A stretch of 64,000 nt of DNA from CAYLPJ01 sp964385465 (GTDB lineage: Bacteria > Planctomycetota > Phycisphaerae > SM23-33): NCBI GenBank assembly GCA_964385465.1, contig CAYLPJ010000036.1, forward strand, positions 1 to 64,000, in the 5' to 3' direction. Both the position numbers and the translations under genes were made by a program. Positions 1 to 10,509 of this stretch are shown one piece after another. The first letter of the stretch is position 1. Each line of letters opens with the position of its first letter. The notes under the pieces were generated by a model. The model ran no database searches. It saw only the letters and a list, made by a program, of their open reading frames with translations, and had not been told where the DNA came from.

Positions 1-300
1 GCGGATGAGCTTCTTGCGCTCCTCGCTCATCCCCTCGGGCATGACGATCCGCACGCGGTAGCCCTTCAGCCGGGCTACCAGGGCCACCCCGATCCCCGTG
101 TTGCCGCTGGTCGGCTCGACGATGACCGAATCGGGGTTCAGCTTGCCCTCGCGTTCGGCCCCCTCGAGCATGGCCAGGGCCACGCGGTCCTTGATGCTCC
201 CGCCGGGGTTGAGGAACTCCGCCTTGGCGTAGATGCTCTCGCCGTTGAGCTTCAGCAGCGGCGTGTTCCCGATCAGGTCCAGGATGTTGTCGGTCAGCAT
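1..300 (-). CDS. cysK: Cysteine synthase (O-acetylserine sulfhydrylase), N-terminal 100 residues; continues beyond window
   Basis: PLP enzyme that makes cysteine from O-acetylserine and sulfide in the cytoplasm. The visible part reads MLTDNILDLIGNTPLLKL, then the PLP-lysine motif NPGGSIKDR near residues 38-46, then the phosphate-binding TSGNTGIG near residues 69-76, which are the classic CysK/CysM landmarks in order. The ATG at 298-300 is preceded on the minus strand by an AGGA-type ribosome site. The gene runs off the left edge, so CysK and CysM cannot be separated with certainty; the short N-terminus fits CysK. It is followed upstream by an unknown gene transcribed the same way. Confidence 0.93.
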   Translation of the reverse strand, partial: MLTDNILDLIGNTPLLKLNGESIYAKAEFLNPGGSIKDRVALAMLEGAEREGKLNPDSVIVEPTSGNTGIGVALVARLKGYRVRIVMPEGMSEERKKLIR

Positions 301-325
301 GCGGCGGTCCTCGGCTGTCCGCGGG

Positions 326-1168
326 TTATCGGGGCGCGTCGGGTTGAGCCGGTACCCCCGGGGATACGCTCTGCTCGTTCCCGGGCTGCCACTGGAACTC
401 CGTGGCGTTGGGGTCGTGGGCGATGCGGATCGCGCCGAGGGCGCCGGCGATGTCGGCCATGTCCGCCTCGGGGCCGGGGTGGACGACCACGCCGGCGAAC
501 TGGCGCGTCTCGGGGAGGTAGAAGTCCGCGATCAAGACCTCGCTGTTCGCGTCGCCGGCGAGGAAGCCCCGCCGCCCGCCGCCCTCGATCCGCTGCCAGC
601 GGTCCTCGGCGCTGCGCGGCATCAGCAGGGACTTGATCATCAGCAGGTAGAGCGCCTTCTGGATCGCCTTGCCGTCCTCGGCCGCCTCCACGTCCTCCGG
701 TGTGGCGGCGAACGCGGCCGAGAGAAGGTCGTACGGGTCGGCCTCGCGCAGCCACCGGGCGAGGTCGTCGTGGGTGGGCCTGTACTCGGGGCGGAACTTC
801 GGGCTCATGGCCACCTCGCCCAGGAGCATCAGCCGCAGCCGCTCGGTGGCGAAGGCCGGCTGATCGGGGCGATTGGGCTCTTCGGGCAGTCGCCGGAACA
901 TGCCGCGGGGCAACGTGTATCGGAACGCGGGGCGCCGGCAGGTGTGCACGTCTTCGGGCTGGTTCGGTGCCGGCAGCGCCAGGATGTCCGCCTCGGGCGT
1001 GGCGGCCAGGGCCCGGCGGCCCCGCTCGTCGAGCGCGGCGATCTGCTCGCGGGCGTTGGCGCGGGCCCGCCAGAGGATGATCCGCGGGCCCAGCAGCAGC
1101 GCAGCGGCGATCGCGGCGATGCCGACGACGGCGATGGCGGCCTTGAGTTGCCAGCTTCCGCTCTTCAT
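326..1168 (-). CDS. Hypothetical membrane-anchored protein
   Basis: I do not recognise this 280-residue protein. The ATG chosen gives a start reading MKSGSWQLKAAIAVVGIAA, whose residues about 8-30 form one hydrophobic segment, so it is probably anchored by its N-terminus with the rest outside the membrane. The remainder is charged and soluble-looking, with no motif I can name. A frame extension of 20 residues upstream is open but has no hydrophobic lead and is less likely. It ends 25 bases before the cysK start, same strand, so the two could share a transcript. No strong ribosome site is visible. Confidence 0.6.
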   Translation of the reverse strand: MKSGSWQLKAAIAVVGIAAIAAALLLGPRIILWRARANAREQIAALDERGRRALAATPEADILALPAPNQPEDVHTCRRPAFRYTLPRGMFRRLPEEPNRPDQPAFATERLRLMLLGEVAMSPKFRPEYRPTHDDLARWLREADPYDLLSAAFAATPEDVEAAEDGKAIQKALYLLMIKSLLMPRSAEDRWQRIEGGGRRGFLAGDANSEVLIADFYLPETRQFAGVVVHPGPEADMADIAGALGAIRIAHDPNATEFQWQPGNEQSVSPGVPAQPDAPR

Positions 1169-1228
1169 GGTGTCGTGTCCATTCGAGGATGCGTGGGCGA
1201 TGATACGTCGGGCCTGCCATGCTGTCAA

Positions 1229-1558
1229 ATCGTGCGGCCGGAGGTGCCGAACGTGCAGGGATGGCAGGCGGGGACGTAGGGCGCCTCGGAGTCGCGTTCA
1301 CTCCAATCCATTTACTGGAAGTGCCTTAGGGTTTACGGCACGTGGCTTGCACGAGAAGTGGGTGTCGGCGCCTGCGCAACAGGTGTTCGCATTCCGGGCG
1401 GCTTTCGCGGCCGATCGGCGGCGCCGGGTAATCGGAACGTGTTGTAGAGAAGGACTTTACAGGCCAAGCCGGCCCGGCGGCGTCTTTCGGGGCGCCGGGA
1501 GACCTCCCTCCGCGGGCGGCAACGTTTCTGGAACAGGAAGCGAAAGGAGAAACTCCCC
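1229..1558. promoter_or_regulatory. 330-bp gene-free region ahead of the chaperonin cluster
   Basis: Separates the divergent unknown gene from groEL. I looked for a CIRCE element (TTAGCACTC-N9-GAGTGCTAA) and found none. Three small inverted repeats stand in a row instead: GGAGT-N7-ACTCC at 1288-1304, TCCA-N5-TGGA at 1307-1319 and GTGCC-N11-GGCAC at 1321-1341. They may be operator sites or chance. The groEL ribosome site AAAGGAGA lies just before the ATG. No convincing -35/-10 pair could be assigned. Confidence 0.4.
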
Positions 1559-3253
<1,695 letters not shown>

Positions 3254-3324
3254 CCCGGCCGAGGAATCCACACGAACTCAGGAACAGCTAGCCAAGAGCA
3301 GACGCGCTGAAGGAGATAGAGACG

Positions 3325-3615
3325 ATGGCAGTGAAACCGTTGGATGATCGGGTGCTGGTCAAGCAGAGCGAGGCGGAGGAGACGACGGCGGGCGGCATCG
3401 TCCTGCCGGACACGGCCCGGGAGAAGCCCCAGCGGGGCAAGATCGAGGCGGTCGGCCCGGGCAGGCTGCTGGACAGCGGCGAGCGCGGCGACATGAGCGT
3501 CAAGAAGGGCGACGAGGTGTACTACGGCAAGTACGCCGGGACGGAGATCAAGATCGACGGCGATGAGTACGTCATCCTCCGCGAGTCCGACATCCTCGCC
3601 GTCGTCGAGAAATAG
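3325..3615 (+). CDS. groS: Co-chaperonin GroES
   Basis: 10-kDa lid of the chaperonin, 96 residues, normal length. It starts MAVKPLDDRVLV and carries the mobile-loop region EETTAGGIVLPDTAREKPQ (about residues 17-35) that binds the GroEL apical domain, then the conserved KKGDEVYYGKYAG. An excellent ribosome site AAGGAGATA precedes the ATG. It sits between two groEL genes, 71 bases after the first and 33 before the second, so one lid protein probably serves both rings. Confidence 0.97.
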   Translation: MAVKPLDDRVLVKQSEAEETTAGGIVLPDTAREKPQRGKIEAVGPGRLLDSGERGDMSVKKGDEVYYGKYAGTEIKIDGDEYVILRESDILAVVEK

Positions 3616-3648
3616 CCCCGCCGACCGCACCAAGCCAAGGAGCAAGAC

Positions 3649-5268
3649 ATGGCTGCCAAACAGATGCTGTATGACGTCGACGCCCGGGGGGCGATGCTGG
3701 CCGGCGTATCGAAGCTGGCCTCGGCCGTGAAGGTCACCCTCGGCCCGACCGGGCGCAACGTGCTGCTTCAGAAATCCTTCGGCTCGCCGAAGGTCACCAA
3801 GGACGGCGTGAGCGTCTCCAAGGAGATCGACCTGCCGACGCCCTTCGAGAACATGGGCGCCAAGATGGCCAACCAGGTCGCCTCCAAGACCTCCGACGTC
3901 GCCGGCGACGGGACCACCACCGCCGTCGTCCTCGCCGAGGCCATCATGAGCCGCGGCTTCAAGAACGTCACCGCAGGGGCCAATCCCATGGCCCTGAAGC
4001 GCGGGATCGACCTGGCCGTCGAGGCCGCCGTCCAGTCCATCGCCGACCAGGCCAAGAAGGTCAAGAACAACGACGACCTTCGCAAGGTCGCGACCGTCTC
4101 GGCCAACTGGAACGAGGACATCGGCAAGCTGATCGCCGAGGCCTTCGACCAGGTCGGCGCCGACGGCGTGATCACCGTCGAGGAAGGCAAGGGCCTGGCC
4201 AACGAGCTCGACCTCGTCGAGGGCATGCAGTTCGACAAGGGCTTCATCAGCGCCTACTTCGTCACCAACCCCAACACGATGGAGTGCGAGCTTGAGGACC
4301 CCCTCATCCTCCTCCACGAGAAGAAGATCGCCAACCTCCGCGACCTCGTGCCCGTCCTGGAGAAGGTCGCCTCGGCGGGCAAGCCGCTGCTGATCATCGC
4401 CGAGGACATCGAGGGCGAGGCCCTCGCCGCCCTGGTGGTCAACCGGCTCCGCGGCGTGCTGAACGTCTCGGCCGTCAAGGCCCCGGCCTTCGGCGACCGC
4501 CGCAAGGCCATCCTCCAGGACCTCGCCATCCTCACCGGCGGGCAGGTCGTCAGCGAGGACCTCGGCGTCAAGCTCGATAGCGTCGAGTTGGAGATGCTGG
4601 GCACGGCCAAGCGGGTGACGATCACCAAGGACAACACCACCGTCGTCGAGGGCGGCGGGAAGAAGAAGGACATCACCGCCCGCGCCGAGACGATCCGCAA
4701 GGCCATCGAGAAGACCACCAGCGACTACGACCGCGAGAAGCTCTCCGAGCGGCTGGCCAAGCTGACCGGCGGCGTGGCCGTCATCAACGCCGGGGCCGCC
4801 ACCGAGACGGAGATGAAGGAGAAGAAGGACCTCATCGACGACGCCGTCCACGCCACGCGAGCCGCGGCCGAAGAGGGCGTCGTTCCCGGCGGCGGGGTCG
4901 TCTTCCTGCACGCCATCGAGGCCGTCGAGAAGGCCCGCAGCAAGGCCCGCGGCGACGAGAAGGTCGGCGTGGACATCATCCTCGACGTCCTGCGGGCGCC
5001 CGCCCGACAGATCGTCGACAACACCGGCGAAGACGGCGACGTCGTCGTCGCCGAGATCCTCGACCGCGGCGGCCAGATCGGCTACAACGCGGGCACGGGC
5101 GAGTACGTGGACATGGTCAAGGCCGGCATCATCGACCCGGCCAAGGTCTCCCGCAGCGCCCTCCAGAACGCCGCCTCCGTCGCCGGGCTCATGCTGACCA
5201 CCGACCTGATGGTCACCGAGCTGAGCGACGACGACGAGGAAGAGGCCGCCGTCGGCGCCGTCGTCTGA
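3649..5268 (+). CDS. groL2: Chaperonin GroEL, copy 2 (no GGM tail)
   Basis: A second full-length chaperonin of 539 residues. It has the ATP site DGTTTAVVLAEAI, the hydrolysis-site motif DAVHATRAA and GGGVVFL. It diverges clearly from copy 1 along its length, so it is an old paralogue and not a recent duplicate. Its C-terminus is acidic (LSDDDEEEAAVGAVV) and lacks GGM repeats. Such tail changes are known in chaperonin paralogues with specialised clients, but the client here is unknown. It is co-transcribed with groES (33-base gap) and followed by a strong hairpin terminator. Confidence 0.96.
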   Translation: MAAKQMLYDVDARGAMLAGVSKLASAVKVTLGPTGRNVLLQKSFGSPKVTKDGVSVSKEIDLPTPFENMGAKMANQVASKTSDVAGDGTTTAVVLAEAIMSRGFKNVTAGANPMALKRGIDLAVEAAVQSIADQAKKVKNNDDLRKVATVSANWNEDIGKLIAEAFDQVGADGVITVEEGKGLANELDLVEGMQFDKGFISAYFVTNPNTMECELEDPLILLHEKKIANLRDLVPVLEKVASAGKPLLIIAEDIEGEALAALVVNRLRGVLNVSAVKAPAFGDRRKAILQDLAILTGGQVVSEDLGVKLDSVELEMLGTAKRVTITKDNTTVVEGGGKKKDITARAETIRKAIEKTTSDYDREKLSERLAKLTGGVAVINAGAATETEMKEKKDLIDDAVHATRAAAEEGVVPGGGVVFLHAIEAVEKARSKARGDEKVGVDIILDVLRAPARQIVDNTGEDGDVVVAEILDRGGQIGYNAGTGEYVDMVKAGIIDPAKVSRSALQNAASVAGLMLTTDLMVTELSDDDEEEAAVGAVV

Positions 5269-5334
5269 CCCCGCGGCGACACGCGACCACCGACCGACGG
5301 GCCCGCCGACGGGCCCCACGCCGTGACCCACGCA

Positions 5335-5372
5335 GGGGCGCCCGGGCCGAGACGACCCGGGCGCCCCTGTGT
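5335..5372 (+). terminator. Hairpin terminator after groEL copy 2
   Basis: Perfect 12-bp stem GGGGCGCCCGGG / CCCGGGCGCCCC at 5335-5346 and 5356-5367 with a 9-base loop, followed by TGTGTT. The U-run is short, but stem strength and position between the chaperonin genes and dnaJ support termination. Just upstream, GACGGGCCC occurs twice (about 5295-5317). Confidence 0.75.
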
Positions 5373-5428
5373 TCCGCACGGGACGCCTTCAGCGGGGCCC
5401 CGGCGGACAACCCGGCCGAATGCCCACT

Positions 5429-6562
5429 ATGGCCGTCAAACGTGACTACTACGAGGTGCTCGGGATCGAACGCACCGCCGGTGCGGACGAAGTCAAGCGC
5501 GCCTACCGCAAGGGGGCGCTGAAGTACCACCCGGACAACTTCGACGGCGACAAGGACGAGGCCGAGGTCCGCTTCAAGGAGCTCTCGGAGGCCTACGAGG
5601 TCCTCTCGGACCCGCAGAAGCGCCAGATCTACGACCGCCACGGGCACGAGGGCCTGAGGGGACAGGGCGTCCACGACTTCTCGAACATGGGCTTCGGCGA
5701 CATCTTCTCCATGTTCGAGGACATCTTCGGCGGCGCCGGCGGGTTCGGCGGGCGCGGGCGACGCAGCCGCGCCGACCGCGGCTACGACCTCGAGACGCAG
5801 GTCGAGCTGACGCTCGAGCAGGTCGCCACAGGCGTGGACGAGACGCTCGAATTCGAGCGGATGGACTACTGCCCGGCGTGCAGCGGATCGGGCGCCCGTC
5901 CGGGCACCGAGCCCCAGCGCTGCGAGACCTGCGGCGGGTATGGCAAGGTCCAGCAGCAGGTGCCCGGCTTCTTCGGCGTGAGCATCCGCGTCTCCGCCTG
6001 CCCGCGATGCCGGGGCAAGGGCCACATCGTCACCGATCCCTGCGAGGACTGCGACGGGACGGGGCGGATGCGAAAGAAACGCGTGCTGACCGTCCACATC
6101 CCCCCGGGCATCCGGGACGGGCAGGTCATCCGCATCCGCGGCGAGGGCGAGCCCGGCAAGGCCGGCGGCAGCAAGGGAGACCTCCACGTCTACGTCCAGG
6201 TCGCCGACCACCCCCTGCTGACCCGCCGCAACGACGACCTCGTCTGCCAGGTCCCCGTGACGTTCACCCAGGCCGCCCTCGGCGGGACCGTGCAGGTGCC
6301 CACCCTCACCGGCCCGGAGGACGTGGACATCCCCGCCGGCACGCAGACCGGCGACGTCATCACGCTCAAGCAGCGCGGCCTGCCCAACGCACGAACGCAC
6401 CGGCCGGGCAACGAGTACGTACAGATCTTCGTGGAAGTGCCGCGTAAGCTGAACAAGAAGCAGCGGGAGCTGCTCGAGGAATTCGCCAAGACGGAGAACG
6501 CGCACGTCTCCGAGGAGCGAAAGAGCTTCTTCGACAAGCTCAAGGAGTATTTCTCCGGGTAG
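5429..6562 (+). CDS. dnaJ: Chaperone DnaJ
   Basis: Hsp40 co-chaperone of DnaK. The J-domain starts MAVKRDYYEVLG, with the DnaK-activating HPD motif in KYHPDNFDG (near residues 34-36). A G/F-rich linker (FGGAGGFGGRGRR) follows, then four zinc-finger repeats CPACSGSG, CETCGGYG, CPRCRGKG and CEDCDGTG near residues 150-215, then the substrate-binding C-terminal domains. It is about 377 residues, normal for a type I DnaJ. An ATG three codons upstream (5420) is an alternative start; neither has a clear ribosome site. grpE follows 45 bases later; dnaK itself is not in the window. Confidence 0.95.
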   Translation: MAVKRDYYEVLGIERTAGADEVKRAYRKGALKYHPDNFDGDKDEAEVRFKELSEAYEVLSDPQKRQIYDRHGHEGLRGQGVHDFSNMGFGDIFSMFEDIFGGAGGFGGRGRRSRADRGYDLETQVELTLEQVATGVDETLEFERMDYCPACSGSGARPGTEPQRCETCGGYGKVQQQVPGFFGVSIRVSACPRCRGKGHIVTDPCEDCDGTGRMRKKRVLTVHIPPGIRDGQVIRIRGEGEPGKAGGSKGDLHVYVQVADHPLLTRRNDDLVCQVPVTFTQAALGGTVQVPTLTGPEDVDIPAGTQTGDVITLKQRGLPNARTHRPGNEYVQIFVEVPRKLNKKQRELLEEFAKTENAHVSEERKSFFDKLKEYFSG

Positions 6563-6607
6563 CGGCGGCACCGGACGCCCCGACGCCGCCCAGCCGAGGA
6601 TGGACGC

Positions 6608-7234
6608 ATGAGCAGGCAGAGCAAAAAGAAACGCGACGACGCCCGACGCCGTTCGCCAGACCCCCGGTCGGACCCGCAGGCCGACGCCCTCGCCGACGCC
6701 GACGCGCCGGACGAGACGCCCGACGACTGCGGGCCGACGCCCGACGATCCCCTCGCCGCCGTGACGAAGGAACGGGACGACCTGCTGGCACGCCTGCAGA
6801 GGCTGTCGGCGGATTATCTCAACTATCAGAAGCGCGTCCAGCGGGACATCGAGCAGACGCGGGAGTACGCCAACGAGGAGCTCATCAAGGCCCTGCTGGC
6901 CGTGCTGGACGACATGGAACGGGCCCTGGCCGCCGCGCGCGCCAACCACGACGAGGACGACCCGCTGCTCAAGGGCATGCAGCTCGTCCACGACAAGGCC
7001 ATCGACACCCTCGGCAAGTTCGGCGTCACCGTCATCGACGCCGAGGGAAAGCCCTTCGATCCAGACCTCCACTCGGCCATGATGCAGCAGCCCAGCGCCG
7101 AGCACCCGCCCCAGACCGTCCTGACCGAGCTGGTTCGCGGCTACCAGCTTCGCGAGCGGACCATCCGCCCGAGCGGCGTGGTGGTCTCCTGCCTGCCGGA
7201 AGAGCCCGGCGACGACGCCGAAGACGAGACGTAA
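6608..7234 (+). CDS. grpE: Nucleotide exchange factor GrpE
   Basis: Releases ADP from DnaK. 208 residues. A basic, disordered N-terminus of about 55 residues precedes the long coiled coil (KERDDLLARLQRLSADYLNYQKR, about residues 57-79) and the C-terminal beta-wing with the GrpE signature FDPDLHSAMM near residues 152-161 and LRERTIRPSGVVV. A GAGGA ribosome site precedes the ATG. It follows dnaJ and precedes a FmdB-type zinc-ribbon gene, probably on the same transcript. Confidence 0.94.
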   Translation: MSRQSKKKRDDARRRSPDPRSDPQADALADADAPDETPDDCGPTPDDPLAAVTKERDDLLARLQRLSADYLNYQKRVQRDIEQTREYANEELIKALLAVLDDMERALAAARANHDEDDPLLKGMQLVHDKAIDTLGKFGVTVIDAEGKPFDPDLHSAMMQQPSAEHPPQTVLTELVRGYQLRERTIRPSGVVVSCLPEEPGDDAEDET

Positions 7235-7257
7235 CCCCCGCGCCCCGGAGCCAGACC

Positions 7258-7584
7258 ATGCCGACCTACGAGTACGAATGCGAAGCCTGCGGTCACGAGT
7301 TCGAGAAGTTCCAGTCCATCACGGCCAGGCCGATCCGGACGTGCCCGGAGTGCGGCAAGCGGAAGGTCCGCCGCCTCATCGGCACCGGCGCGGGCGTGAT
7401 TTTCAAGGGCAGCGGCTTCTACCAGACCGACTACCGCAGCGAGTCCTACAAGAAGGCGGCCGAGAAGGACAAGAGCGCCGCATCCGGCTCGGACGGCAAG
7501 GACGCCAAGGGCGAGAAGTCCGACAAGGCAGGCAAGTCCAAGAAGGACGCCACGTCCAAGGCCTCGGCCAAGACCGGGGACTGA
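7258..7584 (+). CDS. FmdB-family zinc-ribbon protein
   Basis: Small putative regulatory protein, 108 residues. It starts MPTYEYECEACGHEFE, and with CPECGK at about residue 35 makes one four-cysteine zinc ribbon (CxxC...CxxC) of the FmdB/CxxC_CXXC_SSSS type, followed by the family's usual glycine-rich GTGAGVIFKGSGFY stretch. The last third is a low-complexity lysine/serine/aspartate tail. The family is widespread and often sits near chaperone or stress genes; its biochemical role is not established. 23 bases after grpE, so likely co-transcribed. Confidence 0.85.
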   Translation: MPTYEYECEACGHEFEKFQSITARPIRTCPECGKRKVRRLIGTGAGVIFKGSGFYQTDYRSESYKKAAEKDKSAASGSDGKDAKGEKSDKAGKSKKDATSKASAKTGD

Positions 7585-7778
7585 CGCCGCCCGCGGGGGC
7601 CTCGCGGCGGGGCGCGAGACGCTCCGCGGGGCGGGCCCCCGGGCCCGTCGGCTCGGCGTGAGGGACGGTCCCGCGGGGGCGGGGCGCTGGCCTTTTCTCC
7701 TTCTCCGCGGCGGATGCCGACGCGAAACGGCGTCGGGCACCTTCGTCACCAGTTCGTCACCCCGAGGATTCGTCGCGC

Positions 7779-7808
7779 TTGCGGCCGGGCCGCGAGGCGT
7801 CGTATACT
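7779..7808 (+). promoter_or_regulatory. Probable sigma-70 promoter for the large membrane-protein gene
   Basis: TTGCGG at 7779-7784 and TATACT at 7803-7808, 18 bases apart, about 85 bases before the ATG at 7895. The rest of the gap 7585-7894 is GC-rich and shows no gene. A GAAAGAAAGG ribosome site precedes the ATG. Confidence 0.5.
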
Positions 7809-7894
7809 ACCGCCCGACTTGGAACGGCGAGCGTTTCGCGTTGCGCGGCCGTTGACGGCGGCCTCGGGCGGTCAGGAAAGAAAGGACGACAGCG

Positions 7895-9880
7895 ATGGCG
7901 GACGAGCACCACGAGGTCAGGCGTATCGACTGGGGCGAGGTCTTCGGCTTCACTCACGTCTTCAAGTCCTTCCGGATGGCGATTCACTTCAGCAAACTGG
8001 CCCTGGCCCTCGCGGCGGTCGTGCTGATCTGGGTCTGGGGCGGCGTGATGGACGAGGTGACCAGTTGGGGCGGCGCGTACGTGCCTCATGGCGAGATCGC
8101 CGCCTATGCCGCCCGGTCGCCCGAGGCCTTCGACGAATGGCAGAAGCAGGCCGCCAGGGAGCGAGACAACGGCATCGACGACCTCTGGCAGCAGGCTCAC
8201 GAGCAGAAGCAGTCGCTCACGGCGTTCCTGACCATCCTCGCGGGGGAGGACGGCACGGGGGGGCATTTCGAGGAGGCCTTCAAGGAGGCCCTGCGGGACG
8301 AGAACGCCGACACCGCGGCGACCAGCCAGCTTCCCGAGGCCGACGACCGCGCCGAGCTGATCGACGAGGACCCCCTCGAGGCCATGGACAAGGCCGAGGA
8401 GCTCCACGAGGCCGAGGTCGCCCGCATCGAGCGGCTCATCGAGGTCGCCGACGACGAGGACAACCCCAAGAGCGCCTGGAAGAAGCTCGCCGCCGACGCC
8501 ACCCTCGACACGACCGAGAAAAAGAACCAGGCCGAGGAGGAGCTCGAGAAGGACCTCGACTCCGCCCGCCGCGCCATGACGCTCCGCCGCATCCAGGTGA
8601 GCGACCGCCTCGAGCGGCTCCGCGGCGAGACCGTCTTCGCCAGCTTCCTCGACTACGAGGGGCAGTGCCTCCAGAACGCCCTGCTCGCCGTGCGCTACGC
8701 CAACTTCACCGGCGGGCTCGACAACTACCGACAGGCCATGCAGAACCGCGCCCGCCTGCTGCCGGCACCCCCGGCCAGCCACGGGCTCGGAGGCGCCTCG
8801 CCCGCACCCGCGGACAACCCGCCCGGGCTGCTGTTCTGGGCACTCATGGCCGCCCACGGCTTCTGCTGGATGCTCGGCGAGCATTGGCTCTTCGCGCTGA
8901 TCTTCCTCGCCGTGGCGCTGGCGATCTGGGCGCTGTTCGGCGGGGCCGTCCACCGCATCGCCGCGCTGCACTTCGCCCGCGATGAGAAAATCTCCATCGG
9001 CCAGTCGCTGAAGTTCGCGGCCGGGAAGTTCCTCAGCTTCTACTTCGCCCCGCTGATCCCGATGGCGATCATTCTCGTCATCGGCATCCTGCTGCTGGTC
9101 GGCGGGCTGCTTCTGGGCACTTGGCTGGGCGGCATCCTCATGGGGCTGCTGTTCCCCCTGGCGATCGCGGCCGGGCTGCTGATCGCCTTCCTCGCCATCG
9201 GCCTGGCGGGCGGATGGGCGCTGATGTACCCCACCATCGCCGTCGAGAGCTCCGACAGCTTCGACGCGATCAGCCGCAGCTACTCCTACATCTTCGGCCG
9301 GCCGTGGCGGGCGCTGCTCTACGCCGGTGCCGCCGTGGTCCACGGGACGATCTGCTACCTGTTCGTGCGGCTGTTCGCCTTCCTGGCGCTGGCGGCGACG
9401 CGGACGTTCGTGGCCGTCGGGGTCATCGGCGGAGGCGACACCGTCTCTTCCGAGGCCGACAAGCTCGACGTCCTCTGGCCCGCGCCGGTCTTCGAGAACC
9501 TCAACCCCGCCCCGCGCATCGAGGCCATGGGCGGCTTCGAGCCCGTCGGCGCCTGGCTGATCCAGTTGTGGCTCTGCATCGTCGCCGCCGCCGTGCTGGC
9601 GTTCCTGTGGTCCTACTGCTCCAGCGCCGCCACGGCCATCTACTACCTCCTCCGCCGCCAGGTGGATGCCACCGACCTCGACGACGTCTACGTCGAGGAG
9701 CCCGAGGAGGAGGTCTTCGGCGCCGAGCCCCCCGCCGAACCCGCCGCCGAGGCCACGCCCGAGCCGGAAAGGCCCGCCGAGCCCGAAGGGCCCGCCGAGA
9801 AATCCGACGAGAAGCCCGAAGCCGAGGACGACAAGGGCGAAGGCAAGGGCGAGGGCGAATCCGAGGACAAATCCGACTGA
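7895..9880 (+). CDS. Large multi-spanning membrane protein of unknown function
   Basis: 661 residues; not recognised as a named family. One hydrophobic helix lies at about residues 33-52. A charged, helical region (about 55-290), rich in Glu/Lys/Ala heptads and likely coiled-coil, follows outside the bilayer. A bundle of about six further membrane helices spans about residues 310-590, including very hydrophobic runs near 390-440. The cytoplasmic-looking C-terminal tail (about 595-661) is almost purely Glu/Pro/Ala/Lys. Possibly a transporter-like or envelope-organising protein, but nothing visible proves a substrate. Good ribosome site, own promoter and a strong hairpin after it: a single-gene unit. 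Confidence 0.8.
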   Translation: MADEHHEVRRIDWGEVFGFTHVFKSFRMAIHFSKLALALAAVVLIWVWGGVMDEVTSWGGAYVPHGEIAAYAARSPEAFDEWQKQAARERDNGIDDLWQQAHEQKQSLTAFLTILAGEDGTGGHFEEAFKEALRDENADTAATSQLPEADDRAELIDEDPLEAMDKAEELHEAEVARIERLIEVADDEDNPKSAWKKLAADATLDTTEKKNQAEEELEKDLDSARRAMTLRRIQVSDRLERLRGETVFASFLDYEGQCLQNALLAVRYANFTGGLDNYRQAMQNRARLLPAPPASHGLGGASPAPADNPPGLLFWALMAAHGFCWMLGEHWLFALIFLAVALAIWALFGGAVHRIAALHFARDEKISIGQSLKFAAGKFLSFYFAPLIPMAIILVIGILLLVGGLLLGTWLGGILMGLLFPLAIAAGLLIAFLAIGLAGGWALMYPTIAVESSDSFDAISRSYSYIFGRPWRALLYAGAAVVHGTICYLFVRLFAFLALAATRTFVAVGVIGGGDTVSSEADKLDVLWPAPVFENLNPAPRIEAMGGFEPVGAWLIQLWLCIVAAAVLAFLWSYCSSAATAIYYLLRRQVDATDLDDVYVEEPEEEVFGAEPPAEPAAEATPEPERPAEPEGPAEKSDEKPEAEDDKGEGKGEGESEDKSD

Positions 9881-9896
9881 CGCCCCCGAACGCGCC

Positions 9897-9941
9897 GAAG
9901 GCTCGGAGTGCGGCGATCCCCTCGCCGCACTCCGAGCCTTC
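9897..9941. terminator. Perfect 20-bp hairpin between convergent genes
   Basis: GAAGGCTCGGAGTGCGGCGA at 9897-9916 is exactly complementary to 9922-9941, with a 5-base TCCCC loop. It lies 16 bases after the membrane-protein stop and 20 bases before the end of the opposite-strand DUF1080 remnant, so it could stop transcription from both sides. There is no U-run on either side. Confidence 0.7.
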
Positions 9942-9961
9942 ACGCAACGGTCCGACCGACC

Positions 9962-10426
9962 CTACGACGCTTCCTTGTCCTTCGACTCCTCCCCCTCCAG
10001 CACTCGCACGCGAATGGTGTGGAACTCCACCCGGCTCTTGGGGTCGTGGCCCTGGAGGGCGATCAGGCCGCCCTTGAGGCGTCGCTTCGACGGGTCCTTC
10101 GCATCCGTCCACTCCGCCGCCTTCTTCCCGTTGAGGTACGTGGTCATCGTGCGGCCGCGGACGACAATGGTGTAGTCGAACCACTCGCCGGTCTTCACCG
10201 GCGACTTCTTCAGGTCGGCCTTGCGGTAGATGCTGCCTGTCTTCCGCGGATCGTGGTAGTTGTTGCTGCAGATCTGCGCCTCGCAGCCCTGGTCGAGGGG
10301 CCAGCCCTTCTCCTTGTACTTGGCGTGGACGTAGATCCCGGAGTTGCTCTTGGGGTGGATGAGCGCACGTCCTTTCGCTTTCGTGTCGGGGTTCGCGGCC
10401 GAGACGCCCGGCCGATCGGGACCATT
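9962..10426 (-). pseudogene. 5'-truncated DUF1080 (3-keto-disaccharide hydrolase-like) gene
   Basis: The open frame of about 154 codons encodes the C-terminal half of a DUF1080 concanavalin-like domain: HPKSNSGIYVHAKY, then GCEAQICSNNYHD, GSIYRKADLKK, GEWFDYTIVVRGR, YLNGKKAAEW and GGLIALQGHDPKSRVEFHTIRVR, all in the family's usual order. The family's signal peptide and N-terminal strands (the W..LFNGKDL region) are absent: upstream the frame meets TAG at 10427-10429 with no ATG between, and nothing similar is seen beyond. A GTG within the frame could give a 78-residue product, but that would not be a complete domain. Best read as a decayed gene of a family abundant in planctomycetes, where it is linked to sugar catabolism. 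Confidence 0.7.
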
Positions 10427-10509
10427 CTACCCTCTCGCCCCCGCCGCCCAAAGCCCGGCATGGCCGACCGGCGACGGGGCTGCTACCATGGCGACGCGGA
10501 GGTGCATGC

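Noticed and set aside
1229..1558. CIRCE/HrcA operator ahead of groEL
   Set aside because: No TTAGCACTC/GAGTGCTAA halves found; only unrelated short inverted repeats.
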